From Corythucha ciliata (lineage: Eukaryota; Arthropoda; Insecta; Hemiptera; Tingidae), in assembly GCA_038030265.1 (NCBI GenBank), contig CM075937.1, positions 37,676,198-37,740,197 on the forward strand: a DNA stretch of 64,000 nucleotides, in the 5' to 3' direction. This document shows, piece by piece, positions 24,514 to 34,616 of this stretch. The stretch's first letter is position 1, and each line of letters opens with the position of its first letter. The notes under the pieces are model-generated. The model was not told where the DNA came from and ran no database searches. It was given only the letters and a program-made list of their open reading frames with translations. A program made the translations under genes and the position numbers.

Positions 24514-24668
24514 TATGGCCAGGAAGCCGCTGAACTGCAATATTGCAACCTCACCACCGCAAAATTGCTACATTTTGAAATATAATCTGCAAAATTGTAA
24601 GTTTCGGATCAAAATGTCAGCAAAATACCACGTTTCTGGTCATTACTTTCGCCAAAAGTCAGTTCCGG

Positions 24669-24704
<36 letters not shown>

Positions 24705-25025
24705 GTGCGAAAGGGATTCTGTCTAGCCGGTCCCGACTCCGGAGAGCTTCCAATCTTCTATCTACTAAATTTCATGCTCCGGGACTGAATAGTCCAAGAA
24801 ATGCCAGTTTATGGCCTTAGTTTTTCTAAAATTGCACGTTTTGGACCATTTTTTTAGTGAACGCAGAAGCTCTGGCTAGCCGGTCATGACAGCACCCAAA
24901 GTCTACTACAAAAAATGACATTACGATTTCAAAATCTGCGAAATGGCGAATTTTTTGACAGAGCAAGCCCAAGCAGTGGCACCTATCCCCCCCCCCCGCT
25001 GATGGGTTGAAGATGTTTCCGTTTT

Positions 25026-25124
25026 TTGCTAGTGCTACATTACTGTACAAATCCAGATTTCATTGAAGCTTTGAAAAATTTAATGAAATCTGATGATTTT
25101 ATACACCAATGTAGCACTAGCGAA
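25026..25124. repeat. MITE-like hairpin with about 40 bp inverted repeats
   Basis: The start (ttgctagtgctacatt) and the end (aatgtagcactagcgaa) are imperfect reverse complements, and the complementarity continues inward through cagatttcatt / aatgaaatctg. The whole structure is about 99 nt. No transposase is present, so it is a small non-autonomous element or its relic. Confidence 0.7.
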
Positions 25125-25369
25125 GCAAAGGAAATGACTTTGAGGCTAAAATAGAGAAAATATTACGCTGACCCCAAATTTCTGTACCTAATTGGCGCGA
25201 GAAGGCATGCGCTAATGTGTTGAGCAAGTACTAACTAAACTGAGATAGTTTGCCTTTGTCGCTGGATTTTTTAGACTCAAAATGTGTCCAGAGTAGCCTA
25301 TCGAGATTCGTTTACGCTGTTCTCATTTCTTAAAGACAATATCCGCTGTTAAAACTTTAAGAAAAAGTT

Positions 25370-25720
25370 AATCCTCGGCCAAAATAGTGAAAAAAAAAAG
25401 TCAATTCGTGTTCTCTCGATTCAACGTCCGGAGCCCCTTTCGTGGCAAAATTGCTGTTATCTGGGGGCAAGTCCAACGCTAAAATTGAGATGAAAGATAA
25501 TACGCTTGTTCACGCGTAAATTTGACAAATGCTCTCCTTTGCGACTGAAGTTGAGAAAAATCGCTCAGTCACGACTAAACTTAAGATGAGAAAATGTGCC
25601 ATTTCGTGGTTTCTCGTTGCAACTTCAAGGATATAAGCCAAAATTGAGAAAAAGTGCAAGTTCGCTGTTCTCGGAGCAAGTCCGTGGCTAATATTGAGAA
25701 AAGGTGTTCATGGGGCGGTG
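25370..25720 (-). repeat. Family D array, - orientation
   Basis: Diverged GCTAAAATTGAGAAAAAGC units lie upstream of a + orientation block at 25980-26580. The order is therefore minus then plus here, opposite to 21.4-23.4 kb. Confidence 0.65.
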
Positions 25721-25979
25721 CAACTTGGCGGATAACCGCAGTTTTTTGAATGAAATATTTCTGTCTGTGTGTGAAGTTTCCTGAAATATGTGCTCATGGG
25801 CTGGGTGTGCCTTGGTTAAGGGGGCCCTGGTCATTTCAAAAATGTTTTGTTGTCTATTTGCAAACTAAATTATTCTGGAACTATTTGAAAACGAAATTAT
25901 TCTGGAACCGCGTGCGTGAGCTTCTCAGTTGTTGTTTGTGGCTTATAACGCTGAGGCGTAGAATTATGGGGGGGGGGGG

Positions 25980-26580
25980 AGGCGAGGTCTCCATTTTAGG
26001 CGCGAATTTTTGGCGTGAATTAGCTCATTTTATTAATTTTAGCTGTGAATTAGAGATAGCCGCGTATATTTCGAAAGATCTTTACCTTGTAGTCAAGATT
26101 ATTAGCGCTTTTTCTCACTTGAGCTCACGAAGCCACGAATTTATCGGCGAATTAGCGTTTTTTCTACACGCTTTAAAATTAACACTTTGCGCCAATTTCA
26201 TTGAATTATCGATTTTTCTCCATTTTAGCCAAGAATTTTTGTTCTCGTAATTTTAGCCGCAAATCACGGATTTTTCTCAAGTTTATTCGCGAATTCAGCT
26301 ATTTTCCTCAATTTTGTAACCGCGAATTATCGTTTTACCCCGTGAGGTGATTAAGCTATTTTCGCCATTTTAGCATTTTTTCTCAATTATATCCGTGAAT
26401 TTGCGATTTTTTGTAACTTCAGACTTGAATGGCCAGTACTCTTAATTTTGGCCCCGAATTAGCTCTTTCCTTGTTGCATCAAGAAACGTCGAATTAGCGC
26501 TTTTTCACAGTTTTAGGCACTTACTTTCCCCTAGAACAGCACATTAGTGCGATTCTTCAGTTTTAGCCGCCTAAGGTTAG
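25980..26580 (+). repeat. Family D array, + orientation
   Basis: Units of the GCGAATTAGCGTTTTTTCTC / ATTTTAGCC type begin just after a G-run (25970-25979). The open frame across 25750-26250 is read-through of this repeat. Confidence 0.72.
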
Positions 26581-27170
26581 CGGTGAAATTGGCTCCGCAG
26601 AACTCCAGAACGCACCAAGACAAAAGACAACTCCAACCCTCTTTTTTAATTATTTCGATGTTCACATTTTCGAAATATTCAGAAATCAAAATGCTCTTCT
26701 CAGGGCATTTTTTGTCGCCCGGCTTTTTCCCCTTGTTCTGTTAGAAGCGCTCCTGAAGACCCGGCACCCTCGGGCGGTCACCCTGTTCGCCCGTGCTTAA
26801 ACCCATAATTGAAGTTTCAGGGCTGAATAGACATTACAGTTTCAGAGCCACCAAATTGCGAGTTTCGTAAAAGTGGTTTTTAAATCTTGAGAGGGGGGGG
26901 GTGGATATTCGTCCTATTCATAGTAGGAAATTAATTTATTTATCGCTTGCCCAGAGCCCTCGCGCTGCGCGGCCGGCTTCAAGCCTTGGCCAACTCACTC
27001 ACAATCCCATTCCGAGAAGCACCCCCTCATCGTAGTCATAATTATTGTCCAAAGATCAAGATCATATGATAACAATTTTAGCAAAATTGAATTTTGTCTA
27101 TTTTTATTCGACAGATTCTTCATTATGATATATTTTGAATGATCTCTGGATTAGCGGATGAGAGCTAGAA

Positions 27171-28133
27171 ATGAGAAACTTGTTCGGATGCCTCCCTCTG
27201 TCCCCTCCTGTGCTATACTGCGCCATGTCGACTTTACTCAACGTCCCCGTTGCTGTCGCCCGCTTTGAGGACAATATGAACAAATTATTCGCGGAAACCG
27301 GCCAGTTTCCCTTTGTCGCCTTCATAGACGTGCCCATCGTCTCACTGCCGTACAACATTCTCCCACAGAAACAGTGTACCGGCGCCATACATTCCGGCAA
27401 AGTTGTTCTCACGTCGTGCCGCTGTGTTGCCCTTGAGATTTCGTCGTGGGAAATGGCAATACCACCCCGTTTATTGGGACCCGAAGGAACTCGAGTGATC
27501 GTTGGAACGATCGACTACAATCGGGGCGGTCAGAGAAGACATGCCGTTAAATTTGCCGCTCATAGTGAGTGTCGAACTTTGGAACGATTGGTTGTCAACG
27601 ATTTCAGTTTTATATACGTCGACAGAGAGTTCAATTTCAATAGAAACGTCAAACCTATCGCTGTAGTGTCCGAAGAATTAAGCGTTTTCGAGAGTCATTT
27701 CAAAAGGCTTGTAGCAAGGAACACACGCTGTCAAATAATCAGTTGGGGTTGCGCTTGTAAATCTTTTATCGTCAAATCGTTGAAAAAATCCGACGATTCA
27801 GTTCACCACTTGGAGTATTCACCGATCACGCTCGTTGACAGTGACAAATGCTCGTCGGCGCTAGAAAGGTTAAAAATGCTGTTCCAGCTCCCATTGATTC
27901 CAGACGTGCTCCCTGAAGAAAAGAAAGGAATGCAAATAACCTGCGGACTTGAAATTGATGACGATCAGTCACCGTACTTGACGGGTTTCACCGGTGCGCC
28001 TCTAGTGTGCGGTTCTCATTACTACGGTACGGTGTCTTCTGTTATTATACCGAGAACCAAGACCCCGTCCGTCATTCTGTTCACTAGTTTCGGTGCAACG
28101 CTAGGAGAATTTGAACTCACCGAGAGCCAGTGA
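27171..28133 (+). CDS. Secreted serine-protease homologue, catalytically dead (SPH-1)
   Basis: This is an intronless-looking frame of 320 aa with a trypsin-fold (S1/chymotrypsin-like) pattern. A hydrophobic N-terminus (about residues 1-30, ending near VAVA) could be a signal peptide; an internal Met at residue 19 is an alternative start. The catalytic-His block reads TSCRC (81-85), where active enzymes have TAAHC, so His is Arg84. Asp is kept in NDFSF (D144). A WG block (SWGC, 191-194) is visible. The catalytic-Ser block reads GFTGAPLVC (272-280), placing Thr274 at the Ser position and losing the preceding Asp. Two of three triad residues are gone, so proteolysis is not expected. Such homologues often act as cofactors or decoys in extracellular cascades (family knowledge; role here unknown). 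A possible poly-A signal ATTAAA lies at 28169-28174. It is convergent with a related gene at 31623-32564. Confidence 0.8.
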   Translation: MRNLFGCLPLSPPVLYCAMSTLLNVPVAVARFEDNMNKLFAETGQFPFVAFIDVPIVSLPYNILPQKQCTGAIHSGKVVLTSCRCVALEISSWEMAIPPRLLGPEGTRVIVGTIDYNRGGQRRHAVKFAAHSECRTLERLVVNDFSFIYVDREFNFNRNVKPIAVVSEELSVFESHFKRLVARNTRCQIISWGCACKSFIVKSLKKSDDSVHHLEYSPITLVDSDKCSSALERLKMLFQLPLIPDVLPEEKKGMQITCGLEIDDDQSPYLTGFTGAPLVCGSHYYGTVSSVIIPRTKTPSVILFTSFGATLGEFELTESQ

Positions 28134-28588
28134 ACAAGAACTACTTCACCATTTTACAACTTCTGTGTATTAAAACTTTGTATTTTTGAACAGTAATATT
28201 ACTCATACTTTTAAATTAATTTAAAAGCTGGTACTGGAGTCGGTAATCCTCCTATGCTACGCTCAAGTCCGCTGTGAAGCCATCGACGCCATCATGTCAT
28301 ACTACAATTGGCCGAAGAACGGTGGTGGAAGAAACGCTCGTACGCGTGAAAAATCGGAGGGACTAATCTAAATAAGCAAAGTGCCTTGTTTAGTCCAGTC
28401 AAGAAATGTAAAAAAAGGGAGTCTAGACTGCAATAATTCATAAAGAATTTTTCTCTTCGGGAATGTGTACGGAGGTGTCCAGGCGTCACCTCACCAAAAG
28501 TAAATCTTGTAGAGCGTGACTCTGGAGAGGGCGATATGTGCGACCATTTTCGGGTTTTCACCAATATCTAGGAAACTACTAGCGTTAG

Positions 28589-28832
28589 AGAACCTTTAAA
28601 ACACAGATACTGCAACACGGATTTCAGCGCCATATTTGGTCCCTCAGTCGTTAGGGTAAACACAATATCATGAATGAAAAAATTGTCATCTAGCAGCAAA
28701 CAAACGCGGAATGCGGTCGAAATAAATAAAAATATCCTACTTGTCAATGATATCAGGTGACAATTATAATCATATGAGGGACCAAGTATGGCGCCGATTT
28801 TCGTGTTGCAGTACTCGGGTTTTATAGTGCCT
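28589..28832. mobile_element. MITE inside the left inverted-repeat arm, with 12 bp flanking direct repeats
   Basis: The ends are imperfect inverted repeats of about 65 nt. They share actgcaacac and ccatanttggtccct in opposite orientation (near 28608 and 28775-28812). The element is bracketed by the identical 12-mer tactagcgttag at 28577-28588 and 28833-28844, which looks like a target duplication. The other arm of the host transposon has no such insert at the matching position. A further stretch of roughly 65-70 nt (28845-28912) is also missing from the opposite arm. Confidence 0.72.
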
Positions 28833-29560
28833 TACTAGCGTTAGCGCCTAGACGCTGAAATGCAAAAATAAATTCGTCTCTATTCATTTTTTTCATTTGC
28901 GTAACGGTTACCGATATAATGCTCCGTGGAATTTGGGGGAAAAACTGTTGCATGACAAAGGTATGAAAACCGATGGGACTAGAGGGAGAAAATATTGCAT
29001 TTGATTTTGGCCTCGGCTGATGTTATCTTCATGTTAAGACGTTATATTTCACGCAACATCCTCGGTATCACCCTTGAACTGTACCGTCTGTCACCTTTCA
29101 AACCTAAAAAAATTATATGCATTTTTCAAACGCCGCTTCTTCCGGTTGACTGCGTCTAAAAAGGTCGCCAGACATTGTGATTACTCGTCAAGAAGTCAAC
29201 TTTAGTAATCTGTGCTCAAAATTTGGGGTAGCTGAGGCACAATTTTGAGAAAAGTTGCGTAGACTAAGAAAAAACGAAGCATTTGGATTTTATTTTTCGG
29301 TATTTCTGAGCGTAACTGTGTAGAGCTACAATTTTTCGACAAAGTGAATGATATGAAGCAATTGAGCTGTAAAATGAGCTTTCACTTGAGCTGCTTTTTA
29401 TACTTCTTTTCCTTTATTCGGCAGGAAGAGTCTTGAAGATGGAGTTAGCCGAGGTGTGGAAGCACATTTTTAACATTTTATGGGTGGTTTCGCGATCCCA
29501 AGGTTGCTCGTTTTCAATATTTTGGTCCCAAACGCATATTATGTTGTGTGTCAGATAATA

Positions 29561-29706
29561 GTTCTGTCCCGGCAAGGTGTTTGGAACGTGTTCGGAGCAG
29601 AGTTGCCAAGGGACCAGCCAATAAAATGTTATCATCATAAATTTTATTAGATGGCTCCACGGCAACTCTGCACCGAATATGTTTCAGACATCTTGCTGGA
29701 ACAGAC
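29561..29706. repeat. 146 bp imperfect palindrome
   Basis: The sequence from gttctgtcccggcaagg to tcttgctggaacagacc folds on itself over nearly its full length, including gcagagttgcc / ggcaactctgc near the centre. It lies between the left arm and the CXC pseudogene. It could be a tiny nested MITE or a structured end of the gene's 3' region. Confidence 0.72.
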
Positions 29707-29861
29707 CTAAAGCAAAATGAATAAAAAATATAATAAACAGTTTGAAATGTTTGTTTTATTTGTATAACAAAATTATTTACGAATAGGTACTAATTAAAAT
29801 AAATAATGTTTTTAAAATAGTTTCGTCCTCTTGGAGGTGCTTGGGTCGTGATGATCGTATG

Positions 29862-30800
29862 TCACTCTTGTTTCTCTATTGAATCATTGCCTCCGTCTTT
29901 CAGCATTGCTTCTTCCATATCGTCGTCGTCACCAATGTCACGTTCGTCGGTATCAACATGCGCACCATTTAGGCAATGTCCGTGACAGTGACGACAATGC
30001 TGTGTGCAATTTAAACCTGCTTTTTTGCAACCACATTTTCCACTTACACAGTTTCCAATACACTTGCAGAAAATCAAATCTAGAATTTCGCTTGGAGCTG
30101 GCTGGTCTGTCATTCGTACTGGGTGTAAACAATCTAGCTTACATTCCCAACCCCAACTCTCAGGTGACAGAAAATTTCCCTGCCATAGTTGGACTTGGAC
30201 GTAAGTCCGATAGGAATGCTGCTTAGCCGATGCTTCTGTAGGTGGCAAAGCCGAAATGTCGTACTTGGTATTCGATACCGACGTAGTGAAAACTTTGTAC
30301 CTAAGATCATTCAGCTTCAACACAGCGGACCGAGCACCGTAACACGTCAAACAACATTTGTCTCCTGTTATCTGGACAACATCGTGGGAAGAGACGGGAT
30401 CAAGAAAGGCTTTTGCAGCATCTCTGATGTCTTTGTTTTTCATGTACAGCTTAAAAAACCGGATCTTTCCTTATCTAAAGACCGCAGACGTAGTATCGCA
30501 ACCAGTGAACGCGTAAACAAAAAGTGTACCGGCATCCATACCTAGCTCTTGCAATGCTTTTGACAAATACGTCTTTGTGGGTTGATTTCCACGTCCGGGC
30601 TTTACGAAATATACATATATCATTGTCAGGGGGAGTCCTTGCTGCAAGGAGCACGAGTAGGTCGACATCTTAGCCGTCTACTGCAACAAAGTTTGAATAC
30701 TCACAAATCTCAACGGCAGAATTTATTATTAAAGAATCGGCGTCTCCATGCAGGTGCAATTTTGCAATCAATGCCTTTATTCCTGAGCTATACTAAAAGC
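29862..30800 (-). pseudogene. XPG-like / tesmin-type CXC-domain transposon gene, broken
   Basis: Read on the minus strand from about 30790. The first part has GDADSLIINSAVEI-type and DVDLLVLLAA residues, interrupted by a stop in VAVDG*DVD and a frame change near 30615. Then comes PGRGNQPTK and FTGCDTTSAVFR, followed by an in-frame TAA (30471-30473), after which the same frame stays open for 193 aa from the Met at 30443. The C-terminal third has a Cys-rich cluster (CKCIGNC, KCGCKKAGLNC, HCRHCHGHC) and an acidic tail. GDAD and GCDTTS resemble the metal-binding positions of XPG/FEN1-type nucleases, and the Cys cluster resembles tesmin/TSO1 CXC zinc domains; both are inference from motifs. The N-terminus is missing up to the inverted-repeat arm. 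Proteins with this combination are common, unnamed, repeat-associated genes in arthropods as far as I know. Confidence 0.7.
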
Positions 30801-31622
30801 AGGGAGATCTAGTTCTCCATTTTTCTTTTTTGATAAAAAAAATGTCTTGTGTCTCCTGCCGAATAGAGGGGTAAAAGAAGTAGCTCAAGTGAAAGCTCAT
30901 TTTACAGCTCAATTGCTTCATATCATTCACTTTGTCAAAAAATTGTAGCTCTACACAGTTACGCCCAGAAATACCGAAAAATAAAATCCAAATGCTTCGT
31001 TTTTCGTAGTCTACGCAACTTTTCTCAAAATTGTCCCTCAGCTACCCCAAATTTTGAGCATAGGTTACTAAAGTAGACACCTTGACGAGTAATCACAATG
31101 TCTGGCGACCTTTTTAGACGCAGTCTAAAAAGCGCGGCAGTCAGCCGGAAGGAGCGGCGTTTGAAAAATGCATATGTTTTTTTAAGTTTGAAAGGCGACA
31201 AACGGTACAGTTCAAGGGTGATACCGAGGGTATTGCGTGAAATATAACGTCTTAACATGAAGAAAACATCAGTCGAGGCCAAAATCGAATGCAATCTTTT
31301 CTCCCTCTAGTCCCACCGATTTTCATACTTTTGTCATGCAACAGTTTTTCCCCCAAATTCCACGGAGCATATATCTAGTAGTTTCCTAGATATTGGTGAA
31401 AACCCGAAAATGGTCGCACATTTCGCTCTCTCCAGAGTCACGCTCCACTCGAAAACTCGGGGACTTTTGGTGAGGTGACCCCTGGACACCTCCGAACACA
31501 TTCCCGAAGAGAAAAATTCTTTATGAATTATTGCAGTCTAGAATATGTTCCTTGACTGGACTACGTTGGTAAAAATTTCATACCACATACCAGTCTCGAC
31601 GTGTGATGTACGCTATTTTAAA

Positions 31623-32564
31623 CTAAAGAATCAATGGCATGTACATAATAAACTTTATTATGCACCATAGGGGCAGGAGGAGATAACTTTTGCTATTTAT
31701 AAATATGTGAGTTGATTTGCCTACAGTCTTACCTACTGACCTAGCCTTCAATGCGTTCAATACTTTTTCAATGTACATATACAATTCCGTGTACAAATTC
31801 ATTGCACCACACGATTTTTCCCAAGAGAGAATGCCGACAACGAAATCTTCGCAAACCAATGGCCCTCCCGGTGTGTGCATGCACGTGTCATTCGGGGACC
31901 GATGGACGGTGCACAAGAGTCCCGAACTTTGAAAATTAACGTCGCAAGCAATGTTTCGATCGCAAATAAGTTTCCGACAGTTTGAAAGAGTTATCACGTC
32001 TACAGGCGACACTTCCATGATGTTTCCGCGTCCCGTATGTCGTCCCCAACCGACTACTCTACACACTGAATACGTGTCTACTTGTTCCTGCGTGTAATTT
32101 CGAAAAACCAAGTCATCGTTCGAGTAGACTGGCGATACATTAACTGCGTCGTTCAGTACGAAAGGTTTTACAACGATAATGTGTCCAATGTCGTACTTGA
32201 CGAAGCCACCGTGACCACCGAGTTGACTGCAACGCTCGTCCACAACTGCGGCTATGACGCGACGTGTTTGCAATTTGTTCACTCGCTTCAGATTCAAAGT
32301 ACCCGCGGTGACGTTCATTTGATTGTAATTGTGGAGCCTGGCCCGGTTGAATTCGACGACTGCCAGGCAGCTGCAGGCCGTGACGACAACGACGGGTGTA
32401 ATGATAATTCCGGCGCAGGGCTTGGGTCCGCCGCTTATGTGAACCACGTACGAGAATTCATCCACGAGAGCGGCCTCTTCTTGTGAGCTAACGAGTGTTA
32501 GAATGGTGACGGCTAGAATGAAGTGTTTTGTTATGTCCGAATTTATGGGGGCGAATACAAACAT
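31623..32564 (-). CDS. Secreted serine-protease homologue, catalytically dead (SPH-2)
   Basis: This is an uninterrupted frame of 313 aa. The N-terminus has a hydrophobic stretch (residues 15-27, ending VSSQ) consistent with a signal peptide. The trypsin-fold marks in order are GGPKPCAGIIIT (45-56); TACSC (62-66), where the catalytic His of TAAHC is Ser65; DIGHI with Asp125 kept; VVGWGR (170-175); and CMHTPGGPLVC (228-238), where Pro232 sits at the catalytic Ser and Thr231 at the preceding Asp. The VGILSW strand (243-248) follows. With His and Ser lost it cannot be an active serine protease. It is related to SPH-1 (shared C-x-G-I/x, T-x-C-x-C and G-x-P-LVC patterns) and faces it tail to tail. 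Oddly, an AATAAA on the coding strand (complement of 31654-31659) lies inside the frame, about 30 nt before the stop. Confidence 0.8.
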   Translation of the reverse strand: MFVFAPINSDITKHFILAVTILTLVSSQEEAALVDEFSYVVHISGGPKPCAGIIITPVVVVTACSCLAVVEFNRARLHNYNQMNVTAGTLNLKRVNKLQTRRVIAAVVDERCSQLGGHGGFVKYDIGHIIVVKPFVLNDAVNVSPVYSNDDLVFRNYTQEQVDTYSVCRVVGWGRHTGRGNIMEVSPVDVITLSNCRKLICDRNIACDVNFQSSGLLCTVHRSPNDTCMHTPGGPLVCEDFVVGILSWEKSCGAMNLYTELYMYIEKVLNALKARSVGKTVGKSTHIFINSKSYLLLPLWCIIKFIMYMPLIL

Positions 32565-32579
32565 TTTTAACTAACTAAA

Positions 32580-33560
32580 GTCGACATAAAATCATATGTA
32601 TCAATGGACCAAAATCGAGTCCGTTTTTAGAGCGAACTATTATTTTAAAACTACAGTACAGAAAGTTCACATATACAATAACATGTAACGGTTGGTGTCA
32701 GATAATTGCATGTACCTACGTGACGAACAGTCCGAAACAGTCCGTCTCGGTATCACGCACACGTACACGGGTTACTGAATACCATCCTACTTGAGTTCCA
32801 CAGGACTCGGGACCACTATGATTATGTACCTCAGGACTAATTGTTAAATATCGCAACCAAAATCAAATGGTTTCATTTAACCAGTGGAACAACACTCGCA
32901 TTCTAACCGATTTTTCAAGAACTAGGCTTGGAGAAGTGGTACGGTAGAATGTATTACTGTCAGAGAATACATTTTGCATTTATTCAGAGGATAAATTATA
33001 TACAACAACTCGTCAAGTTACCTGGACTTCACCTTCCCCTGATGAGCCCTTCTGGCTACTTCCCCTCATCATCACAACGAAACCTCGGCTTGATAAATAA
33101 ATAAATAATTTTTATTTATTGGAACAATCAATAATACAGTGAAGAAATTAGAGGGAGGGGAAGTTTTAAATAATCAAATGAGAGAGCGCTGACAGGCTAT
33201 CAGGGCCGTTTGTTGGGGTAGGCGACCGCCTTCGTGGCTATAAGGGCCCCGACCCAAGTGGGGCCCCCGCTTTGGAATAAAAGTCATTACTACAAAAATC
33301 AAGATTTGTAATATGCTGGGGACCTGCCTCTTGACTAGAGGGCCCCGGCCATGACCGTGGGGAGGGGGATCATTGGTCACTGTACACAAGTGCGGCTATT
33401 AGGTCCTCAATAAAATCGACCCCGCACGGGCACCCGAAGAGCTTATAAATGGTAAAAAATGGGGATTTTCAAGCTTTATGTTCATGAATGCAGGAACCTG
33501 AAAAATTGACTTGGCATCCTCTGTTGGACGTCTCTCCCTCTCACACACTCTCTGACCGAC
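32580..33560. other. Intergenic; AT-rich with a GC-rich transposon-like patch
   Basis: This region lies upstream of SPH-2, so its promoter would be close to 32565-32700, but I cannot pick a convincing TATA box. An AAAT/TTTA microsatellite lies at 33096-33119. A G/C-run patch at 33180-33380 resembles other G-rich element ends. No gene is seen. Confidence 0.5.
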
Positions 33561-33569
33561 CCTCAGTTT

Positions 33570-34190
33570 CTGCGATTATTTACGCGAAGAAAATTGAGAA
33601 GGCACGCTAATGAGCTGTTCTTGGGGCAAGTAAACAACTAAAATTGTAGACAAAACATTAATATTCGTTGCGATCATTGAGTAACTGCTCAAATTCACGT
33701 CATTTCGATGCAACTCAAAACTGAAATTGAGAAATAAACGGAGATTCTCAGACCAAGATGACATTAAAAACACGCTACGTGCCGCTCTTGGGGTAGGCCC
33801 TCGGCTAAAATTGAGAACAATCGCACACAGCTGAAATTCACGGCTAATAGTAAATAAAAGTGATAATTTAAGGCTGAAATTGAAAAAAAAGACAAATTCG
33901 CTAAAATCGAGACGAAAATAAGAGCTAATTCGGGGATGAAATTGAGAAAAAATGCTTACCTATGTCTCTCTTACAAAAAAATTAATTCATGGCCAAAATT
34001 AATTCATTTACTACTACTGCTGATTTACAGCTGAAATAGAGAAAAACGCCATTTCGCGGATAAAAACGAGAAAAGCTCTAATGCGTGGCAAAACTTTAGG
34101 CAAAAGAGCTAATTTGCAGCTAAGTTAAAAAAACAAAAAAAACACGTTAATTCGTGCCTAAAATTTGAAGAACGCCAATTGACCGCAATA
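33570..34190 (-). repeat. Family D array, - orientation
   Basis: Degenerate GGCTAAAATTGAGAAAA units occur throughout (for example 33800-33950). The open frames inside are repeat read-through. Confidence 0.65.
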
Positions 34191-34306
34191 ATGAAGGAAA
34201 TTTTGCCCTGAAAATGGCCAAACTGACCATTGGCACTGACTATTGGCAAATAAGTGGGAGAGATCTTTCTTATCTTCAATATCTTCATTGGATACTCCCA
34301 CACCTG

Positions 34307-34616
34307 TGGTGGCAGACCCAATGTGTCGGGGCTGCGAGTTGGAAGAGGAATCGGCTATGCACTTTGTAGGGGAGTGTGAGAGGTATGCGGCTACTCGTTT
34401 CCGCATTTTCGGGACAGATAGGTTGCCAGGCATCACATTCTCGAGGGCCGAGGTGGTCCGAGTCCTTCAGTTTGTGAATGCCGTAGATAGGTTTGCGGAT
34501 CCGCATTAGGCTTTTCCGAGTCCGACCCTAAGGGCATGACGTATGAGCCGGTAACGGCTTAAGCGCTTCGGGCTCGGCTAGGCCGGGTGCGGGCCCACTG
34601 AATAATAATAATAATA
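34307..34616 (+). mobile_element. 5'-truncated non-LTR retrotransposon with 15 bp target-site duplication
   Basis: The insert is bracketed by the exact 15-mer atactcccacacctg at 34292-34306 and 34617-34631. It contains the last about 66 codons of a LINE polyprotein with the C-terminal zinc-knuckle pattern C-R-G-C-x8-H-x4-C (MCRGCELEEESAMHFVGEC). This is followed by a stop (34507-34509), about 90 nt of GC-rich 3' UTR and an (AAT)n tail at 34601-34616. The first residues of the open frame before 34307 are flanking DNA, not element. The truncated 5' end, microsatellite tail and target duplication are hallmarks of target-primed reverse transcription. Clade uncertain (R1/I-like). Confidence 0.88.

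Larger units (their letters stand above)
28391..31563. mobile_element. Transposon with about 0.7 kb terminal inverted repeats, inserted between two paralogous genes
   Basis: The left end (28391, tagtccagtcaag) and right end (31551-31563, cttgactggacta) are complementary. Inverted complementarity continues inward: 28391-28577 pairs with about 31370-31563, and 28912-29426 pairs with 30853-31365. The left arm is interrupted by a 244 nt MITE-like insert with its flanks. The interior holds a palindrome (29561-29706) and a broken XPG-like/CXC-domain gene on the minus strand. A fragment at 36275-36393 shares the terminal phrase and follows another CXC gene remnant, so this is a repeated family. No DDE transposase is recognised. 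The superfamily is unassigned. Confidence 0.8.

Noticed and set aside
24462..24700. Retroposed sequence between poly-A and poly-T tracts
   Set aside because: No source gene, target duplication or element end is visible. The tracts are recorded only as homopolymers.
25750..26250. Open frame of 166 aa on the + strand
   Set aside because: The second half translates the D repeat array and the first half has no family resemblance.
27104..27412. Minus-strand frame overlapping the start of SPH-1
   Set aside because: It is a shadow of the protease-homologue frame, with no independent domain.
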